A stretch of DNA of 64,000 nucleotides. Origin: a virus. Each line of letters begins with the position of its first letter. Within the stretch, counting starts at the first letter, position 1. The notes under the pieces were generated by a model. That model worked only from the letters and a program-made list of their open reading frames with translations. It was not told the DNA's origin and ran no database searches. The position numbers and the translations under genes are program-made. Location: IMG/VR virus record IMGVR_UViG_3300000101_000008, positions 37,269-101,268 of that record; one strand, given 5' to 3'. This document shows, piece after piece, positions 1 to 10,139 of the stretch.

Positions 1-3000
1 GTGGATCTGCTCCAACAAGATTACCAATTGGTGAAGATGGTCAAATTTTAACTGTTAACTCTGAAGGACTTCCTAACTGGGAATTCATAGGCGAAACAGA
101 TGATGTTTATTATGTTGCTGGACACGGTAAAGATAGCCCGGCACCAATATATGGTAAAACAATTGATAGACCTTTTAAAACTATTAGATATGCGGCACAT
201 CAAATTGAACGTGGTGCAAAGAATCCTAATGCGGCAAAACTACTTGAACTAAACAGAAGATTTATTCAAAGAGAAATTGTTGAATTTACAGACAATCAAA
301 TTACAAATAACGTTGCTCCATTTACAAGCAGTTTTGCATACGTTGCAGAAAAATGTGAAAGAGATATGGGTCTTATTGTAGACGCAGTTATTTGGGATAT
401 TAAACATGGCGGCAACGGACTTACATGGGACGCAATGTACGAGTATGTTAAAAATGCAACTAATTTTTACACACTAGGACAAGAAGCAGAAACAGTAGCA
501 AGTATTAACTACGGTGTAACTGTAATGACTGCTGTTTTAAATCAAACAGCGCCAGCAGTAAATTATCAAACATTAAATGGTGATAACTCAACAGCGATTG
601 TAGTACAACATACAGATGCAAGTTTAACTGCTGAAACTGTAATTGAACATATTACAAAAAATGTTAAAATGATAACAGATGCAATTACAGCATCTAACCC
701 AAATCAAGTGTTGCCTAAGAAAATTGTTCCAACAACATTAATTAAAGTTTCTACAGGATACTACTACGAAGTACTTCCAATTATTGTACCAGCTGAATGT
801 TGTATTATGGGAGACGAATTACGTGCAACAAACGTACAGCCTCGTAAAGCAACAAATGCTACACTAACACCAAAACAAGATATACCATTTAGTTTTGAAG
901 GACTTTCTCGTGTAGAAGAAGTTGTTGCAGATATTGTTGAAGGTGTTGCAGTTTCCAAAACAACAGCAAACGCATTGACACAAGACCAAACATGGCCTTA
1001 TGCAGAAACTGATGTAGTTGGTCCACAAATACAAAAATTAGCACGTACTATACGTAGACAAATTGATAGTTCAACAGGTACTAAAGTTGAAGCAATTTAT
1101 ACACCTACATACGAATTAACTGATCCGGACTTTGGACGTTCAAGAGATTTATTCTTACAAAACAAAGCATTTATACAAGCAGAAATAATTGCTTACATTG
1201 AAGAAAATTATCCAGGTTTAAGTTACAGTAAAACAAAATGTAAAAATGATGTTGGCTTAATTATGGACAACGTTGCGTATGACTTAACATACGGCGGTAA
1301 CTGGATGAGTGTTGAAGCAGGTAAAGCATACTTCAACGGTAATACAAATACATTACAAATTAACAGTAGTGAAAAAACAGCAACGTTAGCGGCATATGCA
1401 CAACTTAAATCATTAATGCAAACAGTTGGACGTAACATTGTAGTTAACCCAACTAGCCAAACACCAGATGATGCGGCAGACGTATCAACTGTTGCAGTTC
1501 CTCAAATTGCAGGTACAGGCGGCAGTGTTACAGTTTCAACAGAAATAGGTAACTTACTAGACGATGTAATTTATACAATCGATAACGGATATGATAATGC
1601 TCCGGCAATTACATACCCAACAATAGAAGCAACAGCAGATGCGAAGTTAGTACAAACTCAAACTACTACTGACTTAGCAGGAATACAAACTGGAACTATT
1701 GACTTTATTAGTAAAAACTTTGGTTCGTTCAAATACAACAGTGCAACTTGCCGTAGAGACTTAACAAATATTATTACAGATGTTGCATATGATGTAGCAT
1801 TGGGTACAAACTATAACGGTGTGTTTAGTGGTATTGCTTATCAGCGTCCAACTAATTCATATAACTTAACATCACAGCGTATTGAAACAATTGGTGCATT
1901 ACGTTTTGCTAGAGATGAATTAAAAGCAGACATTACTGATGCAACAGCAGAAGCAAGAATGGTTGCGGCATTTAATGAAATAGTTGATATTATTGATAAT
2001 GGATTAGCGGCGGCAGATGCAAATGTGTATCCAACACCAAGCTCATTACCAACAACAAATGCTGACGATGCGTTTGCTGACTTAAACGCAAACATTGCAT
2101 TTATAAAAGAAGAAATTAATGCTTGGATTGATGATCAAGTTTTATTAAACACAACCACAACACCAGATCCAAACAGTATTTGGTTTAACTTTACTTACGA
2201 TGCAACTAAGTGTGCAAGAGACGTAGGCTACATTATTGAAGCAATGAAGTATGATATACTTTACGGCGGCACAATGGCAGCATCAAGAATTGCTGAATCC
2301 TACTTTGGAATTAACGGCGATTCTTATCCAGCAAACCAAACAGCACAAACTGCGGCAGCCTATGATAGACTTGCTACAGTATTAGATCAAGTTGCAAGAG
2401 AAGCATCAGTAACTAAATCTTCAGGTAACGCTTTAAACCAAACACAATTAGGTTCAGCGGCAACATCAACTGAAGGTAACGCATTACTTGCAAACATGCA
2501 AATTATTGAAGATGTATTAACAGCAGGAAATACTAACAGCATGCCAGCAGTAGTATATCCAAACTTAGCATCATTAGGAGTGTCAGCTACATTACAAACT
2601 GAAAAGGGCGCAATGGACACTGCTAGAGCACAGACAATATTAGATGTTATCCAATACATTTCAGATACTTATAATGACTTTAATTACAATCATGCTAAGT
2701 GTTCAAGAGATGTTGGATTAATTATAACTGCTTTTGTATACGACTATGCATTAGGTACAAACTATGCAGGTATGTTTGCGGCGCAATCATACTTAAGAGC
2801 ACCAAGTAAAAATGTTGTTAACGATCAAAAAACTGCAAGTATTGCGGCATTTGAATTTGCAAGAACTAAAGTATTAGACTCAGTAGTTACAGCAGGTGGC
2901 TTTGCTCCAGCAGTACAAGCAGTAAACGATACTTGGGAATGGATCGATGATACAATCTTTAATGCTACAGCAGAAGGTGGTAAGACAAACAACGATCAAG

Positions 3001-6000
3001 AAGTATGGAACGCAGTAAGACACTTAGAACTTAATAAAGAATTTATTGTAGAAGAAGTTGTTGCACACGTTGATGACTGGTTTAAAATAGCAGTTACTAG
3101 TACTGATCAAGCATCAGGCGTATTAACAGTAGCAGATACAAGTTGGTTAAAAGCAAATCAAAAAGTACTTGCACAAAACATGGACGACTCTGCAGACGCA
3201 GTAACAGATGCAAACCTTGCAGTAAGCACAACTTACTATGTTAAAGATATTCTAAGCGATACAACACTTACATTATCTGCAACACCAGGTGGCTCAGCTG
3301 TTTCATTATACGACACTGATTCAATTGTAGTACAATTAGATGAAGGCAAGTTCCGAAACGATATGTCTGATATAGTTGAAGGTATTGCATTTGATGCAGT
3401 CCTTAATACTAACTACAACCAAGTAGCATTAGGCTTAGATTTTGTAACAGGCGACAATGCATCAATAACTGCATTAGGCAAAACACAAATTGCGGCAGGT
3501 ATATCATATGCTAAAGGATTAGTTGCAGGAATAAAAGAGTTTAGAACAAATGCAACTTACTTGTCAAGATCAAATGCAGGATTTGACGAAGTTACTGATA
3601 TTGTAAACAACGGTGCAGGCAATGCAAACGCATTAACTTACACAGGCACAAACAATGCAGTTGAACAAGTAGAAAACAATGAAGCATTTATAGCAACAGA
3701 AGTATTAGAATGGATTAACCAAAACTATAATTCAATTTACACAGCAATGGACACTGCACAGTTTACAACTGAAATAGGGTACATAGTTGATGCTTTAAGA
3801 TATGACTTATTAAATGGCGGTAACAGTGCAACACATAGACTTGCTACAAGATACTTTACAGGCACAGTATTTAAAGCCAACCTTGGTAATAATGCTACAG
3901 CGGCTGGACTTGCATTTAACTACTTACAATCGTTTATTGATAACGTAGTATTAGATAATACAGCAGGTTGGTCAAAACTAAGCGGTGGAACACAAGATGT
4001 AACTGCTTCAGCTGGTACAGCAGATCAAGCAACAACAGCACAGGCTTTGGTAGGAATAATAGAATCAGTTGCAGGCGGTAACGCGGCAGGTGTTAAAAAT
4101 TATCCAACAATGTCACTAGCAAATGCTACATCAGTAAGTAAAGTTATAGCACATGCTTCTAAAATTGGAGTTAAAGCAGTACGTAGTGTAAGTAATACTT
4201 ACAGAGCAATGTTTGAATTAAAAGCAGATTATGCTTACAATAAAACATTATGTAAACGTGATGTGCGTGAATACATTGAAGCAATGAAATGGGATATGAC
4301 TAACACTCAACAGTGGGCAAGAACATACACTGATAGTATTAGCTTTAATAGACCAGGTGCTTATAAAACAAGACTAGCGGCACGTTACTATGTTAACAAC
4401 GTAATAGGATCACAAGAAGAAGATTTCTACTACTTACGTAACGGTACAGGTTTAAGATTACAAACAATGGAAGGTCTACAAGGCGACCTAAGTCCAGTAA
4501 ATGCTTACGGAACAAGACGTCCAACAGCGGGTGCGTATGCATCACTAGATCCAGGGTATGGTCCAGATGATACAAGAGTTTGGATTAGTGCAAGATCACC
4601 ATACATACAAAACTGTACAACATTTGGCTTTGGTGCAATAGGACAAAAAATTGACGGTGCCCTACACAACGGTGGTAACGACTCAATGGTATCAAATGAC
4701 TTTACACAGGTTATTAGTGATGGTATTGGTGCATGGATTACAAACAACGGTAGAGCAGAACTTGTGTCAGTGTTTACATACTACTCACACGTAGGTTATC
4801 TTGCAGAGAACGGCGGACGTATACGTGCAACAAACGGTAACAACTCTTACGGTGCATTTGGATCAGTAGCAGAAGGTACTGACCCAGAAGAAGTAGCAGT
4901 AACAGGTATTATTGATAATAAATTCCAGTATAACGCTACTGTAGCAACTGTTAATACAGATGCAGATCAGTTACTAGCATTAGAATATTCACATGCTGGT
5001 AATGACTATACTGAAGCAAAATTAGACTTCTTTGGACCAGGTTCAAACGAAGTTATAGTATCAGATGAATTTAGAGATGGTGCAGTATATCAAGTTGGTA
5101 TTGGTAATACAGTAGATGTTACTGACGGTGGTAAAGGTTACTTAGTTGTTACTAATACTGCACAAGCAGGTAGTACTACAAGTCTTACAATATCAGCAAC
5201 AGACGGTAACATTAGTTCAGCATACATTGGTATGAGAATACAAATTGTTGGCGGTGCTGGTGCAGGTTTATTTGGTATAGTTGACACATACAATGCAGGT
5301 AGTAAAGTAGCAACTGTTGAAAGAGAAAGCGACGGAGTTGCAGGTTGGGATCATGTACTTCCAGGATTTACTTGGGAAGAACCTAACTCGACTTCAACAT
5401 ACTTGATTGAACCAGCAGTTTCGTTTACTGCTCCAACTAAAACTTCAGGTGATAGTACGCTACCAACATCAACAACTTGGTATGCAAACGAGTTTATCGA
5501 AACAGCGGCACAATATACAGGAGTTGCTTCAGAAACTGAATCAGACGGTAATGGTGCAACATTTGATGTTACACGTAATGGTAGCAAATATTATGTTACA
5601 GTTAATGCCGCAGGTGCTGGTTATGTTAGAAACGCAACTGTAACAGTTAAAGGTTCTAACTTAGGTGGCGTAGATGTAACACACGATATAACAATAACAT
5701 TAACATCACTTAATGCTAATGGCTCAGTTGTAGACTTTGACTTTGTTGGTCAAGGACGCAAAGGATTCTTCCTTGGTGCAGGTGGCGGCAGTAACGGTGC
5801 AATCAGTTATGACGGTATTACATGGCAGTCACAAAATATTACAGCACCGGGTGCAGGTAATTGGTCAGACATTGCTCAAGGTTTACTTGATGATGGATCA
5901 ACTACATTCCACCCAAGCTCAATAATTATTGTTGGTGACGGAACTAACGACATAGTACGTTCCGAAGACGGCGATACTTGGACAGCTGGTACTTTACCAG

Positions 6001-7682
6001 GTGCGATGAGTAGTGCAGGTGAAAAGAGTATTGCATTTGGTAACGTTAGTGTTGCAGTTAATAGATACGTTGTTATTTCAGATGATGACAGAGATGTTGC
6101 TTATACAGAAGACGCAGGTCAAAACTGGACATTGACATCAAGTGCATTATCAGCAGTAGGCTTTGATAATATTACATACGGAGCAGGATTATATGTTGCT
6201 GTACGTTCAGGAACAACAAGCATAAGTTACTCAACAAATGGTATTGTTTGGACTGATGTTACTGCACCAGGAACAATAACAGGACCAGTAGTTTTTGGTA
6301 ACGGACGTTTTGTTGTAGCAGGCGGAACAGTTGGTGTAATGTACAGTTTAGATGGTATTACATGGGCAAATCCAGCATATCCAGGTGGTGCAAACGTAAG
6401 TACACTAGCTGGAACAGAGCGCAACTTAGCATACGGACACGGCATGTTTGTTTTAACATCAGATGATACTGACGGAGTTCTTTATTCAGAAGATGCAATA
6501 GTTTGGACACTACAGTCATTAGGTTCTGCTGTAACAGGCGGATTTAATGCAGTTGCATTTGGTAACCCTGAGAAGATGGGAGTGTTTAGTATACTTCCTA
6601 ATGCTACAGGTACAGGTGCAAAATACGCTAAGATTGGTGCTACAACAAAAGCAAGAGCAGGTTTAGCAAATGAACAAATATTTGAGTTTAGAATTTATGA
6701 ACCAGGTTCAGGCTACACAAGCGCACCAACTATTACTGTAACAGATCCAAATAATATTGAAGATGTTACACCAGTAGTAAGATTAGGAACAGGCGCACTT
6801 GGACAACCAACATTTGTAAACAGAGGTAGTGGCTTTACAACTGCAACTGCATCAATTGATGCACTAAACAGTAACGGTAACGCAGACTTCTTACAAAGTG
6901 GATCGTATATTGCTGTAAGAAGACTTACTTCAAGACCAGTTAACGGATCCAATGTTCAGTTTGCAGGACTTCCAGGACAGTTCTTTAAATTGGTTAGTAC
7001 AGTATCGTTTATTGGTAGCAACGATGGATCGTATACAACGTTCTTACAAGTTTCACCAGCAATAACTACAGCAAATATTCCAACAGATGGCGATGCTGTA
7101 AACATGCGTATCAGATTTAGTCAAGTACGTCTAACAGGACATGACTTCCTAGATATTGGTACAGGTAACTTTAAAGATACAAACTATCCAGGTGTACCAG
7201 TTAACGTACCTGACCAAAGTAAAGAAACACAAGATGCTAACGGTGGTAGAGTGTTCTACACAGCAACTGACCAAGATGGTAACTTTAGAGTTGGCGACTT
7301 GTTTAGTGTTGAACAGGCAACTGGTGTTGCAACATTGAATGCTGAAGCGTTTAACATTGCAGGTCTACAAGAACTATCGTTGGGCGAAGTTACACTAGGT
7401 GGTAACTCAGCAAGTATTACTGAATTTAGTACAGATCCATTCTTTACTGCAAACAGTGATACGATTGTTCCAACACAGAGAGCAATTAAAGCATACATTG
7501 AATCACAAATTGGTGGCGGTGGTGCTACACTAGTTGTTAACAGTGTTACAGCAGGTGATATATTCATAGGCGGAACACAAATTACAACAGTGTCAGGTAG
7601 CCCAATAACAATTAAAGCGAACATTGTGTTTAGTGGTACGGTGCTAGGATATCCTCTAGCATGGAATTATTACCAGAGATAA
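1..7682 (+). CDS. Giant virion adhesion/tail-fibre protein (5' end outside the window)
   Basis: The frame is open from base 3, so the gene begins upstream; at least 2,559 residues are visible. The N-terminal two thirds carry eight copies of a helical motif of the form KCxRDVGxIIxAxxYDxxxGxN. Their Cys (or Phe) codons lie at nt 354, 1239, 1749, 2211, 2700, 3351, 3762 and 4251. A glycine/asparagine-rich stretch at about nt 4430-4900 looks like a right-handed beta-helix. Six Asp-box (SxDGxxW) repeats between nt 5796 and 6506 suggest a sialidase/BNR-type beta-propeller. The C-terminus has a YTATDQDGNFRVGD segment, as in cyanophage fibres. The role is inferred: a virion structural protein for host contact. 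The next gene follows after 67 bases and has its own late-type box. Confidence 0.8.
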   Translation, partial: GSAPTRLPIGEDGQILTVNSEGLPNWEFIGETDDVYYVAGHGKDSPAPIYGKTIDRPFKTIRYAAHQIERGAKNPNAAKLLELNRRFIQREIVEFTDNQITNNVAPFTSSFAYVAEKCERDMGLIVDAVIWDIKHGGNGLTWDAMYEYVKNATNFYTLGQEAETVASINYGVTVMTAVLNQTAPAVNYQTLNGDNSTAIVVQHTDASLTAETVIEHITKNVKMITDAITASNPNQVLPKKIVPTTLIKVSTGYYYEVLPIIVPAECCIMGDELRATNVQPRKATNATLTPKQDIPFSFEGLSRVEEVVADIVEGVAVSKTTANALTQDQTWPYAETDVVGPQIQKLARTIRRQIDSSTGTKVEAIYTPTYELTDPDFGRSRDLFLQNKAFIQAEIIAYIEENYPGLSYSKTKCKNDVGLIMDNVAYDLTYGGNWMSVEAGKAYFNGNTNTLQINSSEKTATLAAYAQLKSLMQTVGRNIVVNPTSQTPDDAADVSTVAVPQIAGTGGSVTVSTEIGNLLDDVIYTIDNGYDNAPAITYPTIEATADAKLVQTQTTTDLAGIQTGTIDFISKNFGSFKYNSATCRRDLTNIITDVAYDVALGTNYNGVFSGIAYQRPTNSYNLTSQRIETIGALRFARDELKADITDATAEARMVAAFNEIVDIIDNGLAAADANVYPTPSSLPTTNADDAFADLNANIAFIKEEINAWIDDQVLLNTTTTPDPNSIWFNFTYDATKCARDVGYIIEAMKYDILYGGTMAASRIAESYFGINGDSYPANQTAQTAAAYDRLATVLDQVAREASVTKSSGNALNQTQLGSAATSTEGNALLANMQIIEDVLTAGNTNSMPAVVYPNLASLGVSATLQTEKGAMDTARAQTILDVIQYISDTYNDFNYNHAKCSRDVGLIITAFVYDYALGTNYAGMFAAQSYLRAPSKNVVNDQKTASIAAFEFARTKVLDSVVTAGGFAPAVQAVNDTWEWIDDTIFNATAEGGKTNNDQEVWNAVRHLELNKEFIVEEVVAHVDDWFKIAVTSTDQASGVLTVADTSWLKANQKVLAQNMDDSADAVTDANLAVSTTYYVKDILSDTTLTLSATPGGSAVSLYDTDSIVVQLDEGKFRNDMSDIVEGIAFDAVLNTNYNQVALGLDFVTGDNASITALGKTQIAAGISYAKGLVAGIKEFRTNATYLSRSNAGFDEVTDIVNNGAGNANALTYTGTNNAVEQVENNEAFIATEVLEWINQNYNSIYTAMDTAQFTTEIGYIVDALRYDLLNGGNSATHRLATRYFTGTVFKANLGNNATAAGLAFNYLQSFIDNVVLDNTAGWSKLSGGTQDVTASAGTADQATTAQALVGIIESVAGGNAAGVKNYPTMSLANATSVSKVIAHASKIGVKAVRSVSNTYRAMFELKADYAYNKTLCKRDVREYIEAMKWDMTNTQQWARTYTDSISFNRPGAYKTRLAARYYVNNVIGSQEEDFYYLRNGTGLRLQTMEGLQGDLSPVNAYGTRRPTAGAYASLDPGYGPDDTRVWISARSPYIQNCTTFGFGAIGQKIDGALHNGGNDSMVSNDFTQVISDGIGAWITNNGRAELVSVFTYYSHVGYLAENGGRIRATNGNNSYGAFGSVAEGTDPEEVAVTGIIDNKFQYNATVATVNTDADQLLALEYSHAGNDYTEAKLDFFGPGSNEVIVSDEFRDGAVYQVGIGNTVDVTDGGKGYLVVTNTAQAGSTTSLTISATDGNISSAYIGMRIQIVGGAGAGLFGIVDTYNAGSKVATVERESDGVAGWDHVLPGFTWEEPNSTSTYLIEPAVSFTAPTKTSGDSTLPTSTTWYANEFIETAAQYTGVASETESDGNGATFDVTRNGSKYYVTVNAAGAGYVRNATVTVKGSNLGGVDVTHDITITLTSLNANGSVVDFDFVGQGRKGFFLGAGGGSNGAISYDGITWQSQNITAPGAGNWSDIAQGLLDDGSTTFHPSSIIIVGDGTNDIVRSEDGDTWTAGTLPGAMSSAGEKSIAFGNVSVAVNRYVVISDDDRDVAYTEDAGQNWTLTSSALSAVGFDNITYGAGLYVAVRSGTTSISYSTNGIVWTDVTAPGTITGPVVFGNGRFVVAGGTVGVMYSLDGITWANPAYPGGANVSTLAGTERNLAYGHGMFVLTSDDTDGVLYSEDAIVWTLQSLGSAVTGGFNAVAFGNPEKMGVFSILPNATGTGAKYAKIGATTKARAGLANEQIFEFRIYEPGSGYTSAPTITVTDPNNIEDVTPVVRLGTGALGQPTFVNRGSGFTTATASIDALNSNGNADFLQSGSYIAVRRLTSRPVNGSNVQFAGLPGQFFKLVSTVSFIGSNDGSYTTFLQVSPAITTANIPTDGDAVNMRIRFSQVRLTGHDFLDIGTGNFKDTNYPGVPVNVPDQSKETQDANGGRVFYTATDQDGNFRVGDLFSVEQATGVATLNAEAFNIAGLQELSLGEVTLGGNSASITEFSTDPFFTANSDTIVPTQRAIKAYIESQIGGGGATLVVNSVTAGDIFIGGTQITTVSGSPITIKANIVFSGTVLGYPLAWNYYQR

Positions 7683-7690
7683 CAGTAACG

Positions 7691-7698
7691 GATAAATA
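7691..7698 (+). promoter_or_regulatory. Late-type promoter box GATAAATA
   Basis: GATAAATA lies in the gap before the 7750 gene and matches the T4 late box TATAAATA except at the first base. The 15 bases GGATAAATATTAGTA recur exactly at 30801. The predicted start near 7704 gives a leader of about 46 bases containing an AGGAG ribosome site. Confidence 0.6.
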
Positions 7699-7749
7699 TT
7701 AGTAAGATAAAATGTTGAAATATCTAGCATATAACAGGAGATTAAGATA

Positions 7750-8076
7750 ATGGCAAACGGAGTACTAGGATCAGCGGATTTAGCCGCGACAACGTATACT
7801 AACATATACGATGTACCCGATGGAAACTTTTCTGTAGTATCGGTGAGCATTTGTAATAAAAATGCAACATCGGTAACAGTAAGGCTTGCATTGGCAAAAC
7901 CAGGACAGTCACTACCACAGGCAGATGACTATATAGAATACGAAACAGAGATATTACCAAATGGTGTACTTGAAAGAACAGGCGTTGTTCTTGAAGCAGA
8001 CCGTAAAGTTTTTGCTCGTTCGTCAGCAACACAAACAACTGTAGTAGTTTACGGTATAGAAACAGCGACAGTATAA
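7750..8076 (+). CDS. Small virion-associated hypothetical protein
   Basis: This is a 108-residue protein with a beta-rich pattern of alternating hydrophobic residues and no cysteine-rich or catalytic motif. It starts with ATG after AGGAG about 11 bases upstream. It sits between the giant fibre and the S74 fibre, downstream of a late-type box, so a small structural or fibre-attachment role is likely but inferred. Similar short proteins occur between fibre genes of marine T4-like phages. No enzymatic function is suggested. Confidence 0.6.
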   Translation: MANGVLGSADLAATTYTNIYDVPDGNFSVVSVSICNKNATSVTVRLALAKPGQSLPQADDYIEYETEILPNGVLERTGVVLEADRKVFARSSATQTTVVVYGIETATV

Positions 8077-8087
8077 GGAAATAGATT

Positions 8088-8996
8088 ATGGCTAGAAGAA
8101 TTTCAACAGGAAAACTAGGAAGACCAATACTAGGAAACATTAGTGTTGAAGATAGCACTTTTGGTTCAGTGATAGCCAATGCAGATGTTATTTTAGAACC
8201 TAATGGTACAGGCGTAGCACGTTCAACTACAGATTTTCAAGTAGACGGTGCAAATGCTTTACGTTTAGCGGACAGTGATAATACTAATTACGTTGCTTTT
8301 AAATCTCCAGCGGCGGTAAGTAGTAATGTTACATGGACGTTACCAGGCGCAGATGGAACAGCAAACTATCTATTAGCAACAGACGGATCAGGAACACTAA
8401 CTTGGGCTTCACCTTCATTAGCACTAGCAGATGATACAGCAAGTGGTAACATTAATGTTGTACTTACAGCTGATGCAGGATCAAGTTTTTCAAACGCAAA
8501 ACGTTCATCAAGATTACAGTTTGCACCCAACTCAGGTAATTTAACAATTACTGGTGAAGTAGGCGCGGCAACTGGTAATTTTAGTGGAACAGTTACAGCA
8601 GGCGGATTTGCAACTACAGGTGGTGCAACTTTTGGCAGTGACTTAACAATTACAGGAACATTAACAGCAGGTACAGTTGCGTCAACAGGCAACATTACAG
8701 CGGCTGGCGATATTACTTCTAACTCAGATATGAGATTGAAATCCAATATTATTGGTATTAAAGATGCTTTAGCAAAAGTATTAAAATTAAATGGTAAAGA
8801 ATACACAATGAACGGCAAGGACAATCAAATTGGTTTGCTTGCACAAGAAGTTGAAGAAGTATTACCACAAATGGTTCATACAGCAAACGATGATATGGGT
8901 ACTAAAGCAATTAACTACCAAAACATGGTAGCACTATTAGTTGAAGCTGTAAAAGAATTACAGCAGGAAATAAAAGGTTTAAAGGGGACAGCATAA
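8088..8996 (+). CDS. Tail-fibre protein with C-terminal S74 intramolecular chaperone
   Basis: This 302-residue protein has a beta-rich, repetitive fibre shaft rich in Gly, Thr and Ala (residues about 1-210). The C-terminus is a peptidase S74 / endosialidase-chaperone domain. It begins at a SDMRLKSNI motif near residue 215 and ends in a predicted coiled coil (LLVEAVKELQQEI). In this family the domain trimerises the fibre and then cuts itself off, using the Ser and Lys of the SDxRLK motif; both are present. AAGGAA precedes the ATG. The stop codon directly abuts the next gene, so the two are probably translated together. The likely product is a trimeric host-contact fibre. Confidence 0.85.
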   Translation: MARRISTGKLGRPILGNISVEDSTFGSVIANADVILEPNGTGVARSTTDFQVDGANALRLADSDNTNYVAFKSPAAVSSNVTWTLPGADGTANYLLATDGSGTLTWASPSLALADDTASGNINVVLTADAGSSFSNAKRSSRLQFAPNSGNLTITGEVGAATGNFSGTVTAGGFATTGGATFGSDLTITGTLTAGTVASTGNITAAGDITSNSDMRLKSNIIGIKDALAKVLKLNGKEYTMNGKDNQIGLLAQEVEEVLPQMVHTANDDMGTKAINYQNMVALLVEAVKELQQEIKGLKGTA

Positions 8997-10139
8997 ATGG
9001 CTTTCTTTGTAGGAGCAACTGAAGTAGTTCCAGTACCGCCCGGCACCGATACTACTCGCGGAGCAGAATTGATGTCCGACGGTCAAGGAGCGGCGTTCTG
9101 GGGATACATGGGTGCGGCAAGTGGCGACCCGGCGGCAGTTGATACCGGTGGATGGAGATATAGATCTATATTTACACACGGATACTTAGCGGCAGGCTAC
9201 AAAGGATCTAACCCTTGGAGAAGTGTTAATAAGACTTGGCACCAAACAGATACAACATTATACTGCGGTGAGCAGTTAGCAAGTACACAAGCATATACAA
9301 ACGGTGTATGGAGTGATCATCACGCATACGTAATGACTGGTGGTGGCTTTACTGGTACTAGTTCAGCAATATCAAGTTATAGTTTAGCAAACGGTTCAAT
9401 TAGAATGTTTACATCAGATGGATTTTCATCTAGCGGTGTTAGTTACGGCTATGTAGGAAATGATCCAAAGAACGAAGGACTAGGCTATGGTTCAGCAGGA
9501 TATGGTAACCACGTAGGTGGTATGCAAATGCACGTTGCCCGTTATGACTTTCCTGCGGCAAATGATATTAAAGGACAAAGCGGTTGGATTAACGGAGGCG
9601 GTAGTTCAGATACATCACGTATGCACTTTCCGACAGAAGTTATGTACAGTGGATGGAATTCAGGTACAGATGGATACGGCTGTGGCGGACACGGAGAAAA
9701 TAGAGGATACTTTGCTTGGACATCTACATATAGATATGTAACATGGGCAAACTCAACATGGTCAGGAACAGGAGCATGGGGCGGATATTCAAAAGATAGA
9801 CATTGTAAAATACAATCAACAAAATGGGGACACCATTATATTGGTACAGGTAACAACGTAACAGCTGGTAAGGCAAGATTTAGTGATGCAACAGGTTCAA
9901 CTGTAGCAAACTTTAACAAAGTAAGAAGTTACGGAGAAGATAATTCAGAAGACGGTCAGGATCACGGATATATTATGGGACACTTTGACGGTCAACAAAA
10001 CAATCACACTATTAAACAAACACACTCCAGTGATACTGAAACAACGCTTGGTGCTAACGCAATGCCTAAAGGGCATTATGGACAAAGTTCCGGAGCGTGT
10101 TCAACAGGCGCGGCAGGTGTTTTAGGGGGTATAGGATAA
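8997..10139 (+). CDS. Adhesin-like virion protein, tandem paralogue 1 of 3
   Basis: This is a 380-residue, Gly/Tyr/Trp/Asn-rich protein with no signal peptide. It shares with the next two genes an MAFFxGA start, a WRYRSIFTHGYLA block, an IRMFTSDGFSS block, an MHFPTEVMYSGW block and a GQQNNHT...GHYGQSSGACST end. The conserved blocks are separated by variable loops, a pattern typical of receptor-binding families. Function is unknown; position in the fibre operon suggests a tail-tip or fibre-tip adhesin. It overlaps the following gene by one base (TAATG). Confidence 0.7.
   Translation: MAFFVGATEVVPVPPGTDTTRGAELMSDGQGAAFWGYMGAASGDPAAVDTGGWRYRSIFTHGYLAAGYKGSNPWRSVNKTWHQTDTTLYCGEQLASTQAYTNGVWSDHHAYVMTGGGFTGTSSAISSYSLANGSIRMFTSDGFSSSGVSYGYVGNDPKNEGLGYGSAGYGNHVGGMQMHVARYDFPAANDIKGQSGWINGGGSSDTSRMHFPTEVMYSGWNSGTDGYGCGGHGENRGYFAWTSTYRYVTWANSTWSGTGAWGGYSKDRHCKIQSTKWGHHYIGTGNNVTAGKARFSDATGSTVANFNKVRSYGEDNSEDGQDHGYIMGHFDGQQNNHTIKQTHSSDTETTLGANAMPKGHYGQSSGACSTGAAGVLGGIG

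Noticed and set aside
5407-5643. Plus-strand ORF of 78 codons inside the giant fibre
   Set aside because: It is a Gln/Leu-rich shadow frame of a CA-rich coding region, fully inside a clear gene.
10097-10138. ATG at 10097 as the start of the second adhesin paralogue (and 11251 for the third)
   Set aside because: All three paralogues share the MAFF start placed in the TAATG overlaps; the upstream residues are out-of-frame readings of the previous gene.
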